A DNA stretch of 64,000 nucleotides from Capitulum mitella (Eukaryota > Arthropoda > Thecostraca > Pollicipedomorpha > Pollicipedidae), in assembly GCA_030062745.1 (NCBI GenBank), contig CP099842.1, positions 11,320,095-11,384,094 on the forward strand. The letters are read 5' to 3'. Made by a program: the position numbers and the translations under genes. Of the stretch, positions 46,965 to 57,660 are shown piece after piece. How positions within the stretch are numbered: position 1 is the first letter of the stretch; each line of letters opens with the position of its first letter. The notes under the pieces are model-generated. The model was not told where the DNA came from. It searched no databases and was given only the letters and a program-made list of their open reading frames with translations.

Positions 46965-47600
46965 TAATCTAGAAGGAAATTCATTTTCTAGAGGCTAAAG
47001 AGCTTTACAATGATTGACAGACAGTAAATCTTCGGAATCTAATCGGTTCACTGCAGAATTTTCCCACTTTTTTATGGCCTTATCTAAGGCATTTTCTACA
47101 CATATCTTTGCGCCAGTGTCAAATAGAAGAGGCTGTATGACCCATTCTCCTAGAAAACCTTGTTACTTTGATTTCAAAATCAGGAAAGCAGAGAAAGAAA
47201 CTGAGTGGCTGGAGGGCATAATCTTGTTAAACATTGATTTCAAAATATTTTCATCTGTAATCGCTAGAAGACTGAAAGATACTATAAGAGGCCTCATAAT
47301 CAAGGAATAAACAGTCTACATGAAAAGCAGGTTTACTGGAGAAAACACTAGGTTAGTATACGATGTCAGTCATTACTGTGATGAAAATAACACGAAAGGT
47401 GTTCTAGTCGTGAGCGATCTTGAAGCCACTTTCGATTCACTAGACTGGGCGTATTTACACACAGTTCTACAAAAGATGGGACTCGGTCCCAAGTTCATGA
47501 GGATGATCAAGCTTTTCTATTTCAGTACGAAAATTTTGCAAGAATACCGGTAAATGGTCTTCGGGGTAGACCGAACTCACCTGGCTCTACATGTTCATAT
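46965..47600 (+). pseudogene. LINE (L1/Tx1-like) reverse transcriptase fragment
   Basis: In one frame the sequence gives DSKSSESNRFTAEF (motif 0/1 region, usually SPG.DG.TAEF), then ILLNIDFKIFSSVIARRLK (motif 2), then a TAA stop at 47308 where the family has Gln, then KSRFTGENTRLVYDVSHY and VLVVSDLEATFDSLDWAYL (motif A with its catalytic Asp), then GLGPKFMRMIKLFY. Motifs B and C, including the YADD-type box, are missing; the copy breaks off near 47600, shortly before the MITE at 47692. The stop is a C-to-T change. Orientation and order fit the endonuclease and linker pieces to the left, so all three are probably remains of one insertion. Confidence 0.82.
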
Positions 47601-47691
47601 TTCCTGCCATTCTTAAACTGCTACGCTGTTGGCCGGATGGCAAAAATGCCCAAGTTATTGGACGGTGGCAAAATAACCCATTGAACGCCGG

Positions 47692-48906
47692 CTTAACCTT
47701 TTTAACCTTAAGCCCGAGGGGGGCTGAATCCGCCGCCCTTGGGGTTTTTGCTTGCCAATTCCAGGCTTTTTGACGCAGCTTCACGAAACTAAATGACTTT
47801 TTCCAGCTATTCTTTCTACGCGCTGTGACAAAATTTCACAATTCTACTTTGCTCAGGAGCGGAGCCAGGTAACGTTTTTGGGAGGCACCTCAAGCTATTT
47901 TTGGCCATGTTGAGGGTAAAAAAAAATGTCTACCAAAAATAGAGTTTCTAAGATAGAACTTAAAATTTTATATGGATGTATAGCTAAATAGTTGGGCAAT
48001 GTGCACACAAAATTTTCTTTATCTGAGGTCACTTTACAAGGTCAGGTCAAGGCCAAAAGTCAAAATTTGATTTTTGCAATAACTTTGGCGTCGTTTTTTT
48101 TCAAATCGCAAACCCGGAATACAAATGACGTAGAAGGGTGCCCTCTACTTGTGTATCAAGTTTCAGCTTGATATCAGGTCGGGTCACGGAGCTATGACCT
48201 AAAATGTCACTGCGGGTACCCTATTTCGCAATAGCCATAAAATGAAATTTTTGGGATAGAGTGAATTCAAATGATTGAAAACGTTTGCAGATAATATTAA
48301 ATGCACACGAGATCATTCCAAGTGACCCCAAGGTCACTGGAGGTCATTTAAGGTCAAAGGTCACAAGTTGATCTGAAGAACGTCTGACCTTGACAGTTTC
48401 CCCTTTTTCATGTCCCTGGCACCGCCTATGCTAACATTATACAAACATGGTGATGCGATTTGTACTTCTTTAGGATAACATGACTAGCAGAAGCCAGAAA
48501 ATGTTGTTGCCTCTTTTGTTCATTCAGCTGTTAGAAAACTGCTTCTTCTATTTTTGAAACCCCGCGAACGCCCATGAATTTTCTCAAAATCTCAGATTTG
48601 CGGACCCATGGTAAAAGCCCTATCCATAATCTCTCGATGCATGCCAGTTTCACTGAAATCGGTCCATAAACAACGGAGTTATAAGAAGTCCAAAAGTACC
48701 CCCATTTTGACATTTTTGCCCCCTGTATCCACAAATTTCAAAATTTTGAAAATTTCTTTTTATAAAAATGTAGTTCACGTCACGGCAAATCGACTGCCGT
48801 TTGTTGCGATGAAATCGGACAAGTAGTTCTCGAGATCTCAGGGGGGCCGAATCCGCTCCCCTGCCGGGAATCGACCATACCGTCTAGCCCTCCGGGATAG
48901 GGTTAA
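47692..48906 (-). mobile_element. TTAA-flanked piggyBac-like MITE, family 1, copy 4
   Basis: The right end is intact (CCCTCCGGGATAGGG then TTAA at 48903-48906). The left end has lost the CCCTATTCCCGGCAGG words and starts with TTAACC-type patches at 47692-47710 before the AGCCCGAGGGGGG block. The interior has the full family order, with AAGGTCAGGTCAAGG at about 48038 and AAGGTCAAAGGTCACAAG at about 48352. No frame of note. Confidence 0.85.
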
Positions 48907-49054
48907 GGTCCTGGTAGAGCACGTTTGTCATGAAAAAATGGCTTGCAACCAAGATCTGTCTTTTGAAATCCCCAATATCTTGCGTTGTGACTGAACCAGG
49001 AGAGCTGACATTCCTGATAACCATAAGAGCTTTATTCTTGGTTTGTGGGCCCCA
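48907..49054. other. 148-bp spacer between two inverted MITE copies
   Basis: Unique-looking sequence without a recognisable feature. It would form the loop of a ~1.2 kb inverted repeat made by copies 4 and 5. Confidence 0.6.
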
Positions 49055-50266
49055 TTAACCCTATTCCCGGAGGGCTAGACGGTATGGTCGATTCCCGGCA
49101 GGGGGGGCGGATTCGGCCCCCCCCTGAGATCTCGAGAACTACTTATCCGATTTCATCGCAACAAACGGCAATCGATTTGCCGTGACGTGAACTACATTTT
49201 TATAAAAAGAAATTTTCAAAATTTTGAAATTTGTGGATACAGGGGGGCAAAAATATTAAAATGGGGGGTACTTTTTGACTTCTTATAACTCCGGTGTTTA
49301 TGGACCGATTTCGATGAAACTGGCATGAATCGAGAGATTATGAATAGGGCTTTTACCATGGGTATTCAAATTTGAAATTTTGAGAAAATTCATGGGCGTT
49401 CACAGGGTTTGAAAAATAGGGGAATAAGTTTTCTAATAACTGAATGAACAAAAGAGGCTAAAACACTTTTTAGCTTCTGCTAGTCATGTTATGCTAAAGA
49501 AGTACAAATCGCATTACAATGTTTGTATAATGTTAGCATAGGCGGTGCCAGGGACATAAAAAAGGGGAACTGTCATGGTCACACGTTCTTCAAATCAACT
49601 TGTGACCTTTGACCTTAAATGACCTCCAGTGACCTTGGGGTCACCTGGAATGATGTCGTGTGCATTTAATATTATCTGTAAACGTTTTTAATCGATTGAA
49701 TTCACTCTATTCCAAAAATTCATTTTTTGGCTTTTGCGATATAGGGTACGCGCACTGACATTTTAGGTCATAGCTCCGTGACCCGACCTGATATCAAGCT
49801 GAAACTTGGTACACAAGTAGGGGGCACCTGTCGACGTCATATATATTCCGGGTTTGGCATTTGAAAAAACGGCGCCGAAATTCTAGCGAAAAAACAAATT
49901 TTGACTTTTGACCTTGACCTGACCTTGTAAAGTGACCTCAGGTAAACAAAATTACATATGCATATTGCTCAATTATTTAGCTATACATTCATGTAACGTT
50001 TTAAGTTTTATCTTAAAAACTCTGTTTTTGGCAGACATTTTCATTTTACCCTTAACATGGCCAAAAATGACCTGAGGTGCCTCCCAAAAACGTTGGCTGG
50101 CTCCGCCCCTGAGCAAAATAGAATTTCGAAATTTTGTCATGGCGCGTAGAAGGAATAGCTAGGAAAAGTGACCAAGTTTCGTGAAGCTGCGTTAAAAAGC
50201 CTGGAATTGGCAAGCAAAAAACCCGAGGGGGGCGGATTCCGCCCCCCCTGCCGGGAATAGGGTTAA
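49055..50266 (+). mobile_element. TTAA-flanked piggyBac-like MITE, family 1, copy 5 (best preserved)
   Basis: TTAA lies at 49055-49058 and 50263-50266. Both ends show CCCTATTCCCGG, and the core is 1204 bp. Left subterminal AGGGCTAGACGGTATGG is present, with a G-rich/C-rich palindrome near each end. NR-type half-sites: TGACCTTTGACCT (a DR1 arrangement) at 49603-49615, further TGACCT at 49620 and 49630, and CCTTGACCTGACC at about 49911. It has the fewest apparent gaps compared with the other copies, so it serves as a good reference. No transposase frame. Confidence 0.92.
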
Positions 50267-50700
50267 AGAATCGAGGGCCCAGGATAACTACAGCGTACAA
50301 GTTACTGTCTAATTCGAGAGTGCCGTTATACATTTTGATTCAAAGGTGTCACCCCTTTGCTTGGAGCAAAATATCTTTCGACTGGATGTTCGCAATCGTC
50401 TCATTCAGACATTTCAAAAACTTGAAACAATTCTCTCTCAGAAAACTATGCTGTCATTTACTGCAAATACTAAACAAAGTTGCTGGAGGATTTATAAGAA
50501 ACTACGCCCATAAAAAGTGTGAGACGATGGATTTTGGATTGTGTTAATAAAACGCATTGAATTTCATTATCTAGCTGTGAAGCAATTGCCTTGAATATAT
50601 ATAGTTTGATATATTTGATTTGATACATTTGATCCATTGATACATTTGATACATTGAAATGCAAGCACGCAGTTTCGCTGGACTTACTATGCATCATGAA
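50267..50700. other. Short gap between MITE copy 5 and transposase C-terminal piece
   Basis: AT-rich, with GATACATTTGAT-type repeats near 50605-50655. No gene is recognised. Confidence 0.45.
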
Positions 50701-50928
50701 ATAGGTCGTTTTGCTCTTTTGCTCAAAATGACACCGTTGTCGGTACAGATCCTTAGCTGTTTTGGGAAAGACTTGGTCGCTTTTCCAAGTTATCACGAGT
50801 TATCAACATCTCCCCACAGGATTGCGGCCTCTCTCTCAGGTGATCTACGTCATTGATCCTTGTCCTTCGGTAAAATTAACGTTCCAGGTCTGCGATACAA
50901 AGTAGTCGCAGAGATTCAAATCTGGACT
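50701..50928 (-). pseudogene. Mariner-like transposase, C-terminal piece
   Basis: Read on the minus strand starting at the TTAA of the MITE, the frame gives SPDLNLCDYFVSQTW, which carries the third catalytic Asp region of a Tc1/mariner transposase of the WPP.SPDLNP.DY type. Stops follow, and near 50706 the word HFEQK resembles the usual C-terminal end. It is the continuation of the piece at 52142-52960 and is separated from it by the MITE at 50929-52141. Confidence 0.65.
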
Positions 50929-52141
50929 TTAACCCTATTTCCGATAGGGAAGGGGGGCTAAATCCGCCTCCCCTTCGGGTTTTTTGCTTGCAAATTCCAG
51001 GATTTTTTTCGACGCAGCTTCACGGAGCTTCGTAACTTTTCCTAACTATTTTTTCTGCATACTGTGACAAAATTTCGAAATTCTGTTTTGCTCAGGGACG
51101 GAGCCAGGAAACGTTTTTGGGAGGCACCTTAGGCCCTGTTCAGGGTAAACGGAAAATGGCTGCCAAAAACAGTGTTTTTAAGATAGAACTTAAAACTTTA
51201 TATAAATGAATAGCTAAATAGTGGACAACGTACAGACACAATTTTGTTTATCTGAGGTCATTTTACAAGGTCAGGTCAAGGTCAAAAGTCGAAACTTGGT
51301 TTTATAGTAATTATTTCGGTGCCACCTTTTCAAATGCCAAACCCGGAATAAACGTGACGTAGAAGGGTGCTTTCTCCTTGCGTATCAAGTTTCAGCTTGA
51401 TATCAGGTTGGGTCATGGGGCTATGACCTAAAATGTCAGAGTGCGTACCCTTTATCACAATAACCGTAAAAAAGGAATTTTTCAAATAGAGTGAATTAAA
51501 ATGAATGGAAACTTCTTCAGATAATGTTAAATGCACACGAGATCATTTCAAGTGATTCGAAGGTCGCTGGAGGTCATTTAAGGTCAAAGGCCAAAGTTGA
51601 TCTGAAGAACAGTGACCATGATAATTTCCCCATTTTCATATTCCTGGCACCACCTATGCTAATACTATCCAAACATTGTTATACGATTTGCACTTCTTCA
51701 GCATAACGTGACTAGCACAAGCCAAAAGAGCGCTTTTACCTTTTTTGTTCATTCAGTTACTGAAAAAACTAATCCTTTTGTTTTTGAAACCCTATGAACG
51801 CCTATGAATTTTCTCAAAATTTCAAATATGTGTACCAACAGTAAAAGTCCCATCTATGAACTCTCGATTCATGCTATTTTCGTCGAAATCGGTCCATAAA
51901 CAATGGAGTTATAAGAAGTCCAAAAATACCTCCGTTTTGATATTTTTCCCCCTGTATCCACCCGTTTCAAAATTGGGAAAACTTCTTTTTATAAAAGTGT
52001 ACTTTACGTCATGGCAAATCGATTGCCGTTTGTTGCGATGAAATTGGACGAGTAGTTCTCGAGATCTCGGGGGGGGGGCGCCGAATCCGCCCCCCTCCCG
52101 GGAATCGGCCATACAGTCTAGCCCTCCGGGAATAGGGTCAA
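50929..52141 (-). mobile_element. TTAA-flanked piggyBac-like MITE, family 1, copy 6, inside a transposase gene
   Basis: TTAA at 50929-50932 is followed by CCCTATTTCCGATAGGG. The right end CCGGGAATAGGG is followed by TCAA at 52138-52141, one change from TTAA. The core is about 1205 bp, in reverse orientation. On either side are the two halves of a mariner-like transposase reading frame, so the insertion is younger than the transposase copy. Confidence 0.9.
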
Positions 52142-52960
52142 GGTGGCCATTAATCCTGCTTTGATCCTGTTTGATAGAACCTGGGCAATGCTTCTCCAAG
52201 CATTCCCCAAAGCTCAGTAGAGAATGGCAGGTCGCGCCGTCTTGCTGAAATATCCATTTGTCTCTACATATGTTCAAAACATTTGAAAAGTAATGGTCGT
52301 TCACGATATCCCGGTAACCGATCTGATTGAGGCGTACGCAAGTTTCGATGCGAACCAAGTCGGTCTTGCCCACTTGACTAACGCAGGACCCCCACCGAAA
52401 CGACACTTCTCGTGTTGTCTCGGGTTTTCATTTCCTTTCTTTTGGGACCGAGATCTTGACGACGACCAGCGGAAGATTTCCCATTAACTCTGTCGTTATG
52501 CCTGTTGATGTAACGATTTACTGCAAAAACGCTATATTCCGAAAACCAGACTTGATGCAATGATCCTGTGGCTGGAAAACATTTCAGCAGTGCCTTGGAT
52601 CTTTCTGCACGTTACTGTTTTTCTGTTTCGGCGAGCCGTTCTTCTCTGACATTAAAACAATGGAAAGCAGTTGACAATTATTCGGCTGGCAATACTTTGA
52701 GATATTCCGAATTCCTTGGAATTTTCTTGCGTGGCTGTGGCTTCTCAGGTCGTCTTCCTGGCTTAACGCAAGTTCTTTCGTTTTTTAACAATTTCGGCCG
52801 TCCTTCGGGATCGTGGACGGCCGCCACCCACTTTCGATTACAGTCACCAGTAGCATCCACTTCTGATATTATCCGTTTTACTGTTATAACGTTCCGGTGC
52901 CGTGTGGAAAAATTCTGATGTATTCGATCTGCTCCCCATTGCTTCTCCTGCTGTAACTGT
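52142..52960 (-). pseudogene. Mariner-like transposase, N-terminal and central piece
   Basis: On the minus strand the pieces in order are QQEKQWGADRIHQNFSTRH and RIISEVDATGD (first helix-turn-helix region), ENSKEFGISQSIAS (second helix-turn-helix), VWFSEYSVFAVNRYINRHND (first catalytic region), then YRDIVNDHYFSNVL and DKWIFQQDGATCHS (second catalytic Asp present), then CLEKHCPGSIKQDQ. The first catalytic Asp of the WF(S/T)DE motif is replaced (SEY here). At least three frameshifts are needed. The family is the Tc1/mariner group with WPP.SPDLN ends and Asp as third catalytic residue. It cannot be active. It is cut on the left by MITE copy 6 and on the right by the family 2 MITE at 52961. Confidence 0.82.
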
Positions 52961-54182
52961 TTAACCCGTCCCCGACTGAGGGGGCAGTTGACTGTCCCCC
53001 TGAGATTTTTCTAGGATTGCGAGAGAACCAACAAACACAGAGTCACGAAACTTTGTGTGCCTTTTGATTCATCAATTTTACATCTCGTGTCAAAACTTTG
53101 ACTTTAGGTCAGGTCAGGTGCCTCACCTAGGTCAGGTCAAACAGACCTATGTTAAAAAAAGTTTAGCGCCCTGTAACTTTTTCGCAAAACAATGTATCGC
53201 AATAACACATTCAGGGATTAGTGATCTCGATAGATGCAACAAATCTGCTATCTCAGATTTTTTCGGAATTTTCCGGGTCATTGACCTAAGGTCAAGCCCA
53301 TTTTTAAGTCATGTCGTCGTTTTTTTCGGAAACTGACGGAATATTTTGCAACATTTTTAGTGTGGAGTAAAGCAGACATCTAGTTGTCGTCATTGGGCAA
53401 AGTATCAATGACTTTCAGCCATTGACCTGAGGTCAGGTCACGAATAACTGTAGTGAGCCAAAATGTACCACCGTCAAAATCAACGATGAATTACTTAGAA
53501 TGGGTAGAAAATGGCAGAACTAGCTTGCACAGACGTAAGTAATACCAGGAACCTCAAAAAGTTTGAAAAAAACAGCATATTTTGGAAATAAACAGGCCCT
53601 CGCGAATAAAGCTCCGCTAATTGTGTAGCTTGGTAACCAATGAGTTTTTCCAAAATTTAAACATGAAAAACCATCACAGGAACCAGTAAGATCAATAAAA
53701 TTGACATGGATAGGTTTTTCGCGAAAATAAAGGAACGCTAAAATTACTTCCCGTTAATTTCTTACTGCGTATGGCTGCGGCGCACAGTGACGACTGCGGG
53801 AGAATTACCGTGTCTTTAACTCAACGTTTCGGCGTATATATTGAACAAGTCTGGGGAAATTAGACGTGTATCGGCATCCGCAGACCTTTACTTGTGCGCT
53901 GGTGCCTTTACCTATGCGTTATTAGTCACAGCCCTTGAGATTCAGGTCATTTCTCAGTCTCAAGCAGTCGGCTATGAGAAAACATATATAGGGCGTAAAT
54001 TGGCTTACATATTATCTAAAACTAAAAATGAGACCAGTTTTGATCTTTACTCGTCACAGGCTTTCCAACGGTATGCTTATTTTGTATCGTGCGACCAACC
54101 GTTCGTGAGTTAGAGGGGGGCAGTCAACTGCCCCCCCCAGTCGCCGATGTGCGAGACGGACCGACGGTCGTGCGCGGGTTAA
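52961..54182 (+). mobile_element. TTAA-flanked MITE, family 2
   Basis: TTAA lies at 52961-52964 and 54179-54182. The left end is CCCGTCCCCGACTGAGGGGG and the right end, read inward, is CCCGCGCACGACC. A matching subterminal word, GGGGGCAGTTGACTG, lies about 19 bp inside the left end and further inside the right. The core is about 1214 bp with no transposase frame. The interior carries AGGTCAGGTCAGGTG and CCTAGGTCAGGTCAAAC (about 53107-53142), TTGACCTAAGGTCA (53281-53294) and TTGACCTGAGGTCAGGTCAC (53424-53443). The core is otherwise unlike family 1. Target and CCC start suggest a piggyBac-type transposase. It sits within the mariner-like copy. Confidence 0.85.
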
Positions 54183-54599
54183 TGAGTATCAATATCTTCA
54201 TTCGAAAATTGCGGCCGTGGTCTCAACAATTTTTAGTGAAAAAATAGGACAAAATAGACTTGCTTTGGGGATGACTCATGGTCGCACAGCAGTGGTTATC
54301 TGCAATCATGAGCTGTCTAAAACAGGAACTCACTCAAACGATACCATAAGCATTAGTATGACGACGAACATGCGCTTTGCTTCGATCAGCTTCCTGATAT
54401 GTTTATGATGATCGTTTCACATCATTTATGGGCGCAGTTCTAGCAACTTTATTTAATATTTGTGGTAAGTAACAAAACGCTCATTTAAGAGGGAATTCTT
54501 TGGAGTTTCTGATAAAATTTTAATCAGATGGCTGCAACCACCCAGTCCGAAGACAATGTACACCAAAAATAGGGCTGACACTATTTTAATCACCCTGTA
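54183..54599 (-). mobile_element. Remaining 5' part and terminal inverted repeat of the mariner-like copy
   Basis: Just right of the family 2 MITE, the minus strand gives FSNEDIDTH directly before the frame that continues in the piece at 52960. At 54570-54597 the minus strand reads ACAGGGTGATTAAAATAGTG from the outer end, typical of a mariner-type terminal repeat beside a TA at 54598-54599. I could not find the matching terminus on the left side. Confidence 0.6.
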
Positions 54600-55060
54600 A
54601 AATGTGGCGGAGTAGTTCCGCTTTTCAGTCAGTGACTTTGTTTGGTCCATGCCCCTTGCAGTTCTGCATGGAAGGAATGATCGCCAATTCCATCGTCGCC
54701 CATCAGCCCCTGGACCAAAGGCTTATGGGCCGGACCGTCGAAAGAGTTTGCCCTTTGTCGCTGGTACCATGCGCAACGGACATACTCACGTCGGCATCAA
54801 ACAACATTCTTCCTTTGCAGCCACGCGAGCTGTTCGTCCACGCAGATTACGTGTTACTAGGTACGCCCATTGCCCACAGCCTTGGTGCAGGTCCTTCATA
54901 CGCGACTAATGGGCACGTTACGCAAGGCCGTGAGCAGGAGCGACGCCCCCCTATGTCTGCTCAACAGCACTTGGTCTGCGGGTCGGTTCGTGCACTGCTG
55001 CAGCTTATTGAAGAAATTTTGGTTGAACCGGCACAGATGTGACCTCGTAGATCGCAGGAA
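54600..55060 (+). repeat. Repeat with conserved coding-like frame, copy 2
   Basis: 54620-54760 matches the reverse complement of 46000-46240 in several words (AGTCAGTGAC, TTTGGTCCATGCCCCTT, AATTCCATCGTCGCCCATCA, TTATGGGCCGGACCG). The plus frame here is open for 146 codons (54602-55042), but only its first part is shared. The rest is not recognised. Confidence 0.5.
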
Positions 55061-55994
55061 AACACTTCATGAGGTGAATAGCTTTCTATGAGCAATGCAT
55101 TGTGGTCACAGACCATCGAAGACCACGCTTACGCTATACTGTGACTACGATTCATGTACATTAGAGGCCTTCGAAGGTAGGACTTTTTACCCGCACCCAC
55201 CCGCTACCTGCCATCCAAACAATTTTCCCATCCGTTACCCGAAGATTCCAGAATTTTCTTGCCCGTAGCCACCCGCTGCCAGTCAATGATCAAAATCAGA
55301 ACAAGATTTACCCACATTTTACCCGACGTTTAAAAAATGGCTTTAATAGCACCTTGTATAGTCACAATCCACACAGCTGCAGGACATAACTTGAACAGCG
55401 AGTCAGGTAGGGAATCAAGCCTTAGATTCGCTTTTCATCTCCTTTTTTGTATATGGTTTTTGAAAATCTGAAAGCCTAACCTGTCCTGCAAGCCAGGCAT
55501 GAAAATCTGCACCTGCCTTGCAAAAATTCCGTATCCAGAAAGCCTGCAAAAGTCCGCAGCTTGAATTTCTCCCAATACTGAAGTCTGAGCATAAAACATC
55601 CTGCATTTTTTATAGGTTAATTGCTTTTAAAATCTCAAAAAGAAGGACATAGTATATTTGAGTTATAGGGCTATTTTTAACAAATGTACATAATAAATAC
55701 ATAATGGAACATTACACTATGTGTTGTAACTAATAAACAGCAAAATGATACACTAATTGGATATCATATGTTTAAACATGCATTACTAAAGCACATCGGG
55801 TTTGATTTACCTTTCAGGATTAATAACTGAAGCTGCCACTCTTGCACCAACTCACTAGCCTTGGGACCTTTGGACACAAACTGCTATGCGTAACATATTG
55901 AACTCGATTCAATATTGTACGGATATCCAGTGAAAGCTTTAAGTGGTTGTACCATGCAAACAGTTAAAGATTCAAGAAGCCAATATCATTTATG
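55061..55994. other. No recognised feature
   Basis: AT-rich sequence with short frames only; ACCCGCTACC words recur near 55190-55280. Nothing I can name. Confidence 0.5.
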
Positions 55995-57024
55995 TTAACT
56001 CTATTCCCGGTAGGGGGTTAAAACCCCCCCCTTCGGTTTTTTTTTTTGATTTCAGGCTTTTTAACCAGCTTCACGAAACTTGGTCTTTCCTAACTGTTTA
56101 CTACCATGACAAAATTTCAAAGTTCTATTTTGCTCAGAGGAAAAGATTTTTGGGAGGCACCTCATGCCATTTTTGGCCATGTTCGGGTAAATGAAAATGT
56201 CTGCCAAACAGAGTTTTAAGATGAACTTGAAACTTTATATGGATGTATAGCTAAATAGTTGGGATTGTGTATTTTGTTTACCTGAGGTTATTTTAGGTGG
56301 TCAAGTAAAGTCAAATTTGTTTTTTGCAATAATTTCGGGACGTTTTTTAAATGTAACCCGGAAAATATATGACATAAAACGATGCCTTCTTAGCATTTGG
56401 TTATATGGTGGGTCACGGAGATATGACCTAAAATGTCTTGCGCGTACCCTACATCGCATGCCATAAATGAAATTTTTTAAACAGAGTGAATTCAATGATT
56501 GAAACGTTTACAGACAATATTAATGCACACAATGCTCATTGACCCAAGGTACTGGAGGTCATTCGGTAAGGTCCAGTTCTCTGAGAAACGGGCGACCATG
56601 AAGTCCCGTTTATGTCCTGGACCGCCTATGTAACATTTACAATGTATGGGATTGTACTCTTGTATAATGATGGCAAAAGGTGTTTGGTCTTTTGTTTTCA
56701 GTTGTTGACTAATCCTCCTTTTTTAAAACCCTGTGAACGCCTATGAATTTTTCAAATTTTTTACCTGGTAAAGCGCTATCCATATCTCTCGATTATGCCG
56801 TTTCTCGAAATCGGTCCTAAACAACGAGTTTAGGAGTCAAGTCCCCATTTGACATTTTTGCGCTTATCCACCAATTTCAAAATTTTGAAAATTTCTTTTT
56901 ATAAAAATGTGTTCGTCCGGCAATCATTGCCTTTGGCGATGAAATCGGACAGTAGTTTTGAATTTGAGGGGGCGAATCCGCCCTCCTGCCGGGAATCACC
57001 ATACTCTACCCTCCGATGGGTTAA
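55995..57024 (-). mobile_element. TTAA-flanked piggyBac-like MITE, family 1, copy 7, with many small deletions
   Basis: TTAA lies at 55995-55998 (then CTCTATTCCCGGTAGGGG) and at 57021-57024. The order of blocks matches family 1 in reverse orientation, but the element is about 1.02 kb and short pieces of a few to about fifteen bases are missing at many places rather than in one block. Terminal words survive partially (CTCTACCCTCCGATGGG on the right). Confidence 0.82.
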
Positions 57025-57096
57025 AGTGATATGCAAAGTATCAGTACCCGGATTAATGCACGCCATAACAGCCTCCAGCAGGACTTAGCAGGCCGT

Positions 57097-57660
57097 TCTT
57101 TCCGACTTTTTTGAGCAAGCTTCACGGAGCTTGGTGACTTTTCTTTTTTACGCCTTTCACGTAATACATCAAAGTTTCAGAAATTTGCTTCGCCGAAAAA
57201 GGAGTTTTATTTAGACCTTAGAGCTTCACATGAGTATACAGAGTAATAACAGGGTGGACATACACAAATATTTTTGTCGACCTGAGCTCATTTCACAAGA
57301 TCAGGTCAATTTTAAAAGCCCAAATTTGGCTTAATGCACAGTTTTGGAGCTATTGTTGAAACAAATAAAGCAGAACAGTGTTAGGATACCGTTCTCTACT
57401 TGTGTGTCTCCACTTGTGTATCCTCTTCTTGTGTTTATCTACTCAAGCTTCAGGTCGATATCAGACCAGGTGACTGGTCTACGACCTAAAATTCCCGATC
57501 ACGTACCGCATACAACGACTGTCATAAGAAAGACATTGAAGAACGCAACCGTTCTCATTCATATGATTGGAACTGTTTTAAAACAATATGAAATGAGCCC
57601 GAGACCATTTTTTGTGGCAAGTGTGCATAAAGTCTGGAACTATCATATTAAGGTCAGACA
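57097..57660 (-). mobile_element. Strongly decayed family 1-like MITE remnant
   Basis: The landmarks occur in the reverse-orientation order: CTTCACGGAGCTTGGTGACT (57120), ATTTCACAAGATCAGGTCAA (57288), CAAGCTTCAGGTCGATATCA (57446), GACCTAAAATTCC (57483). No ends are recognisable. It lies just right of copy 7. Confidence 0.6.

Noticed and set aside
50701..54599. Active mariner element
   Set aside because: Two insertions, several frameshifts, a missing first catalytic Asp and no identifiable left terminus.
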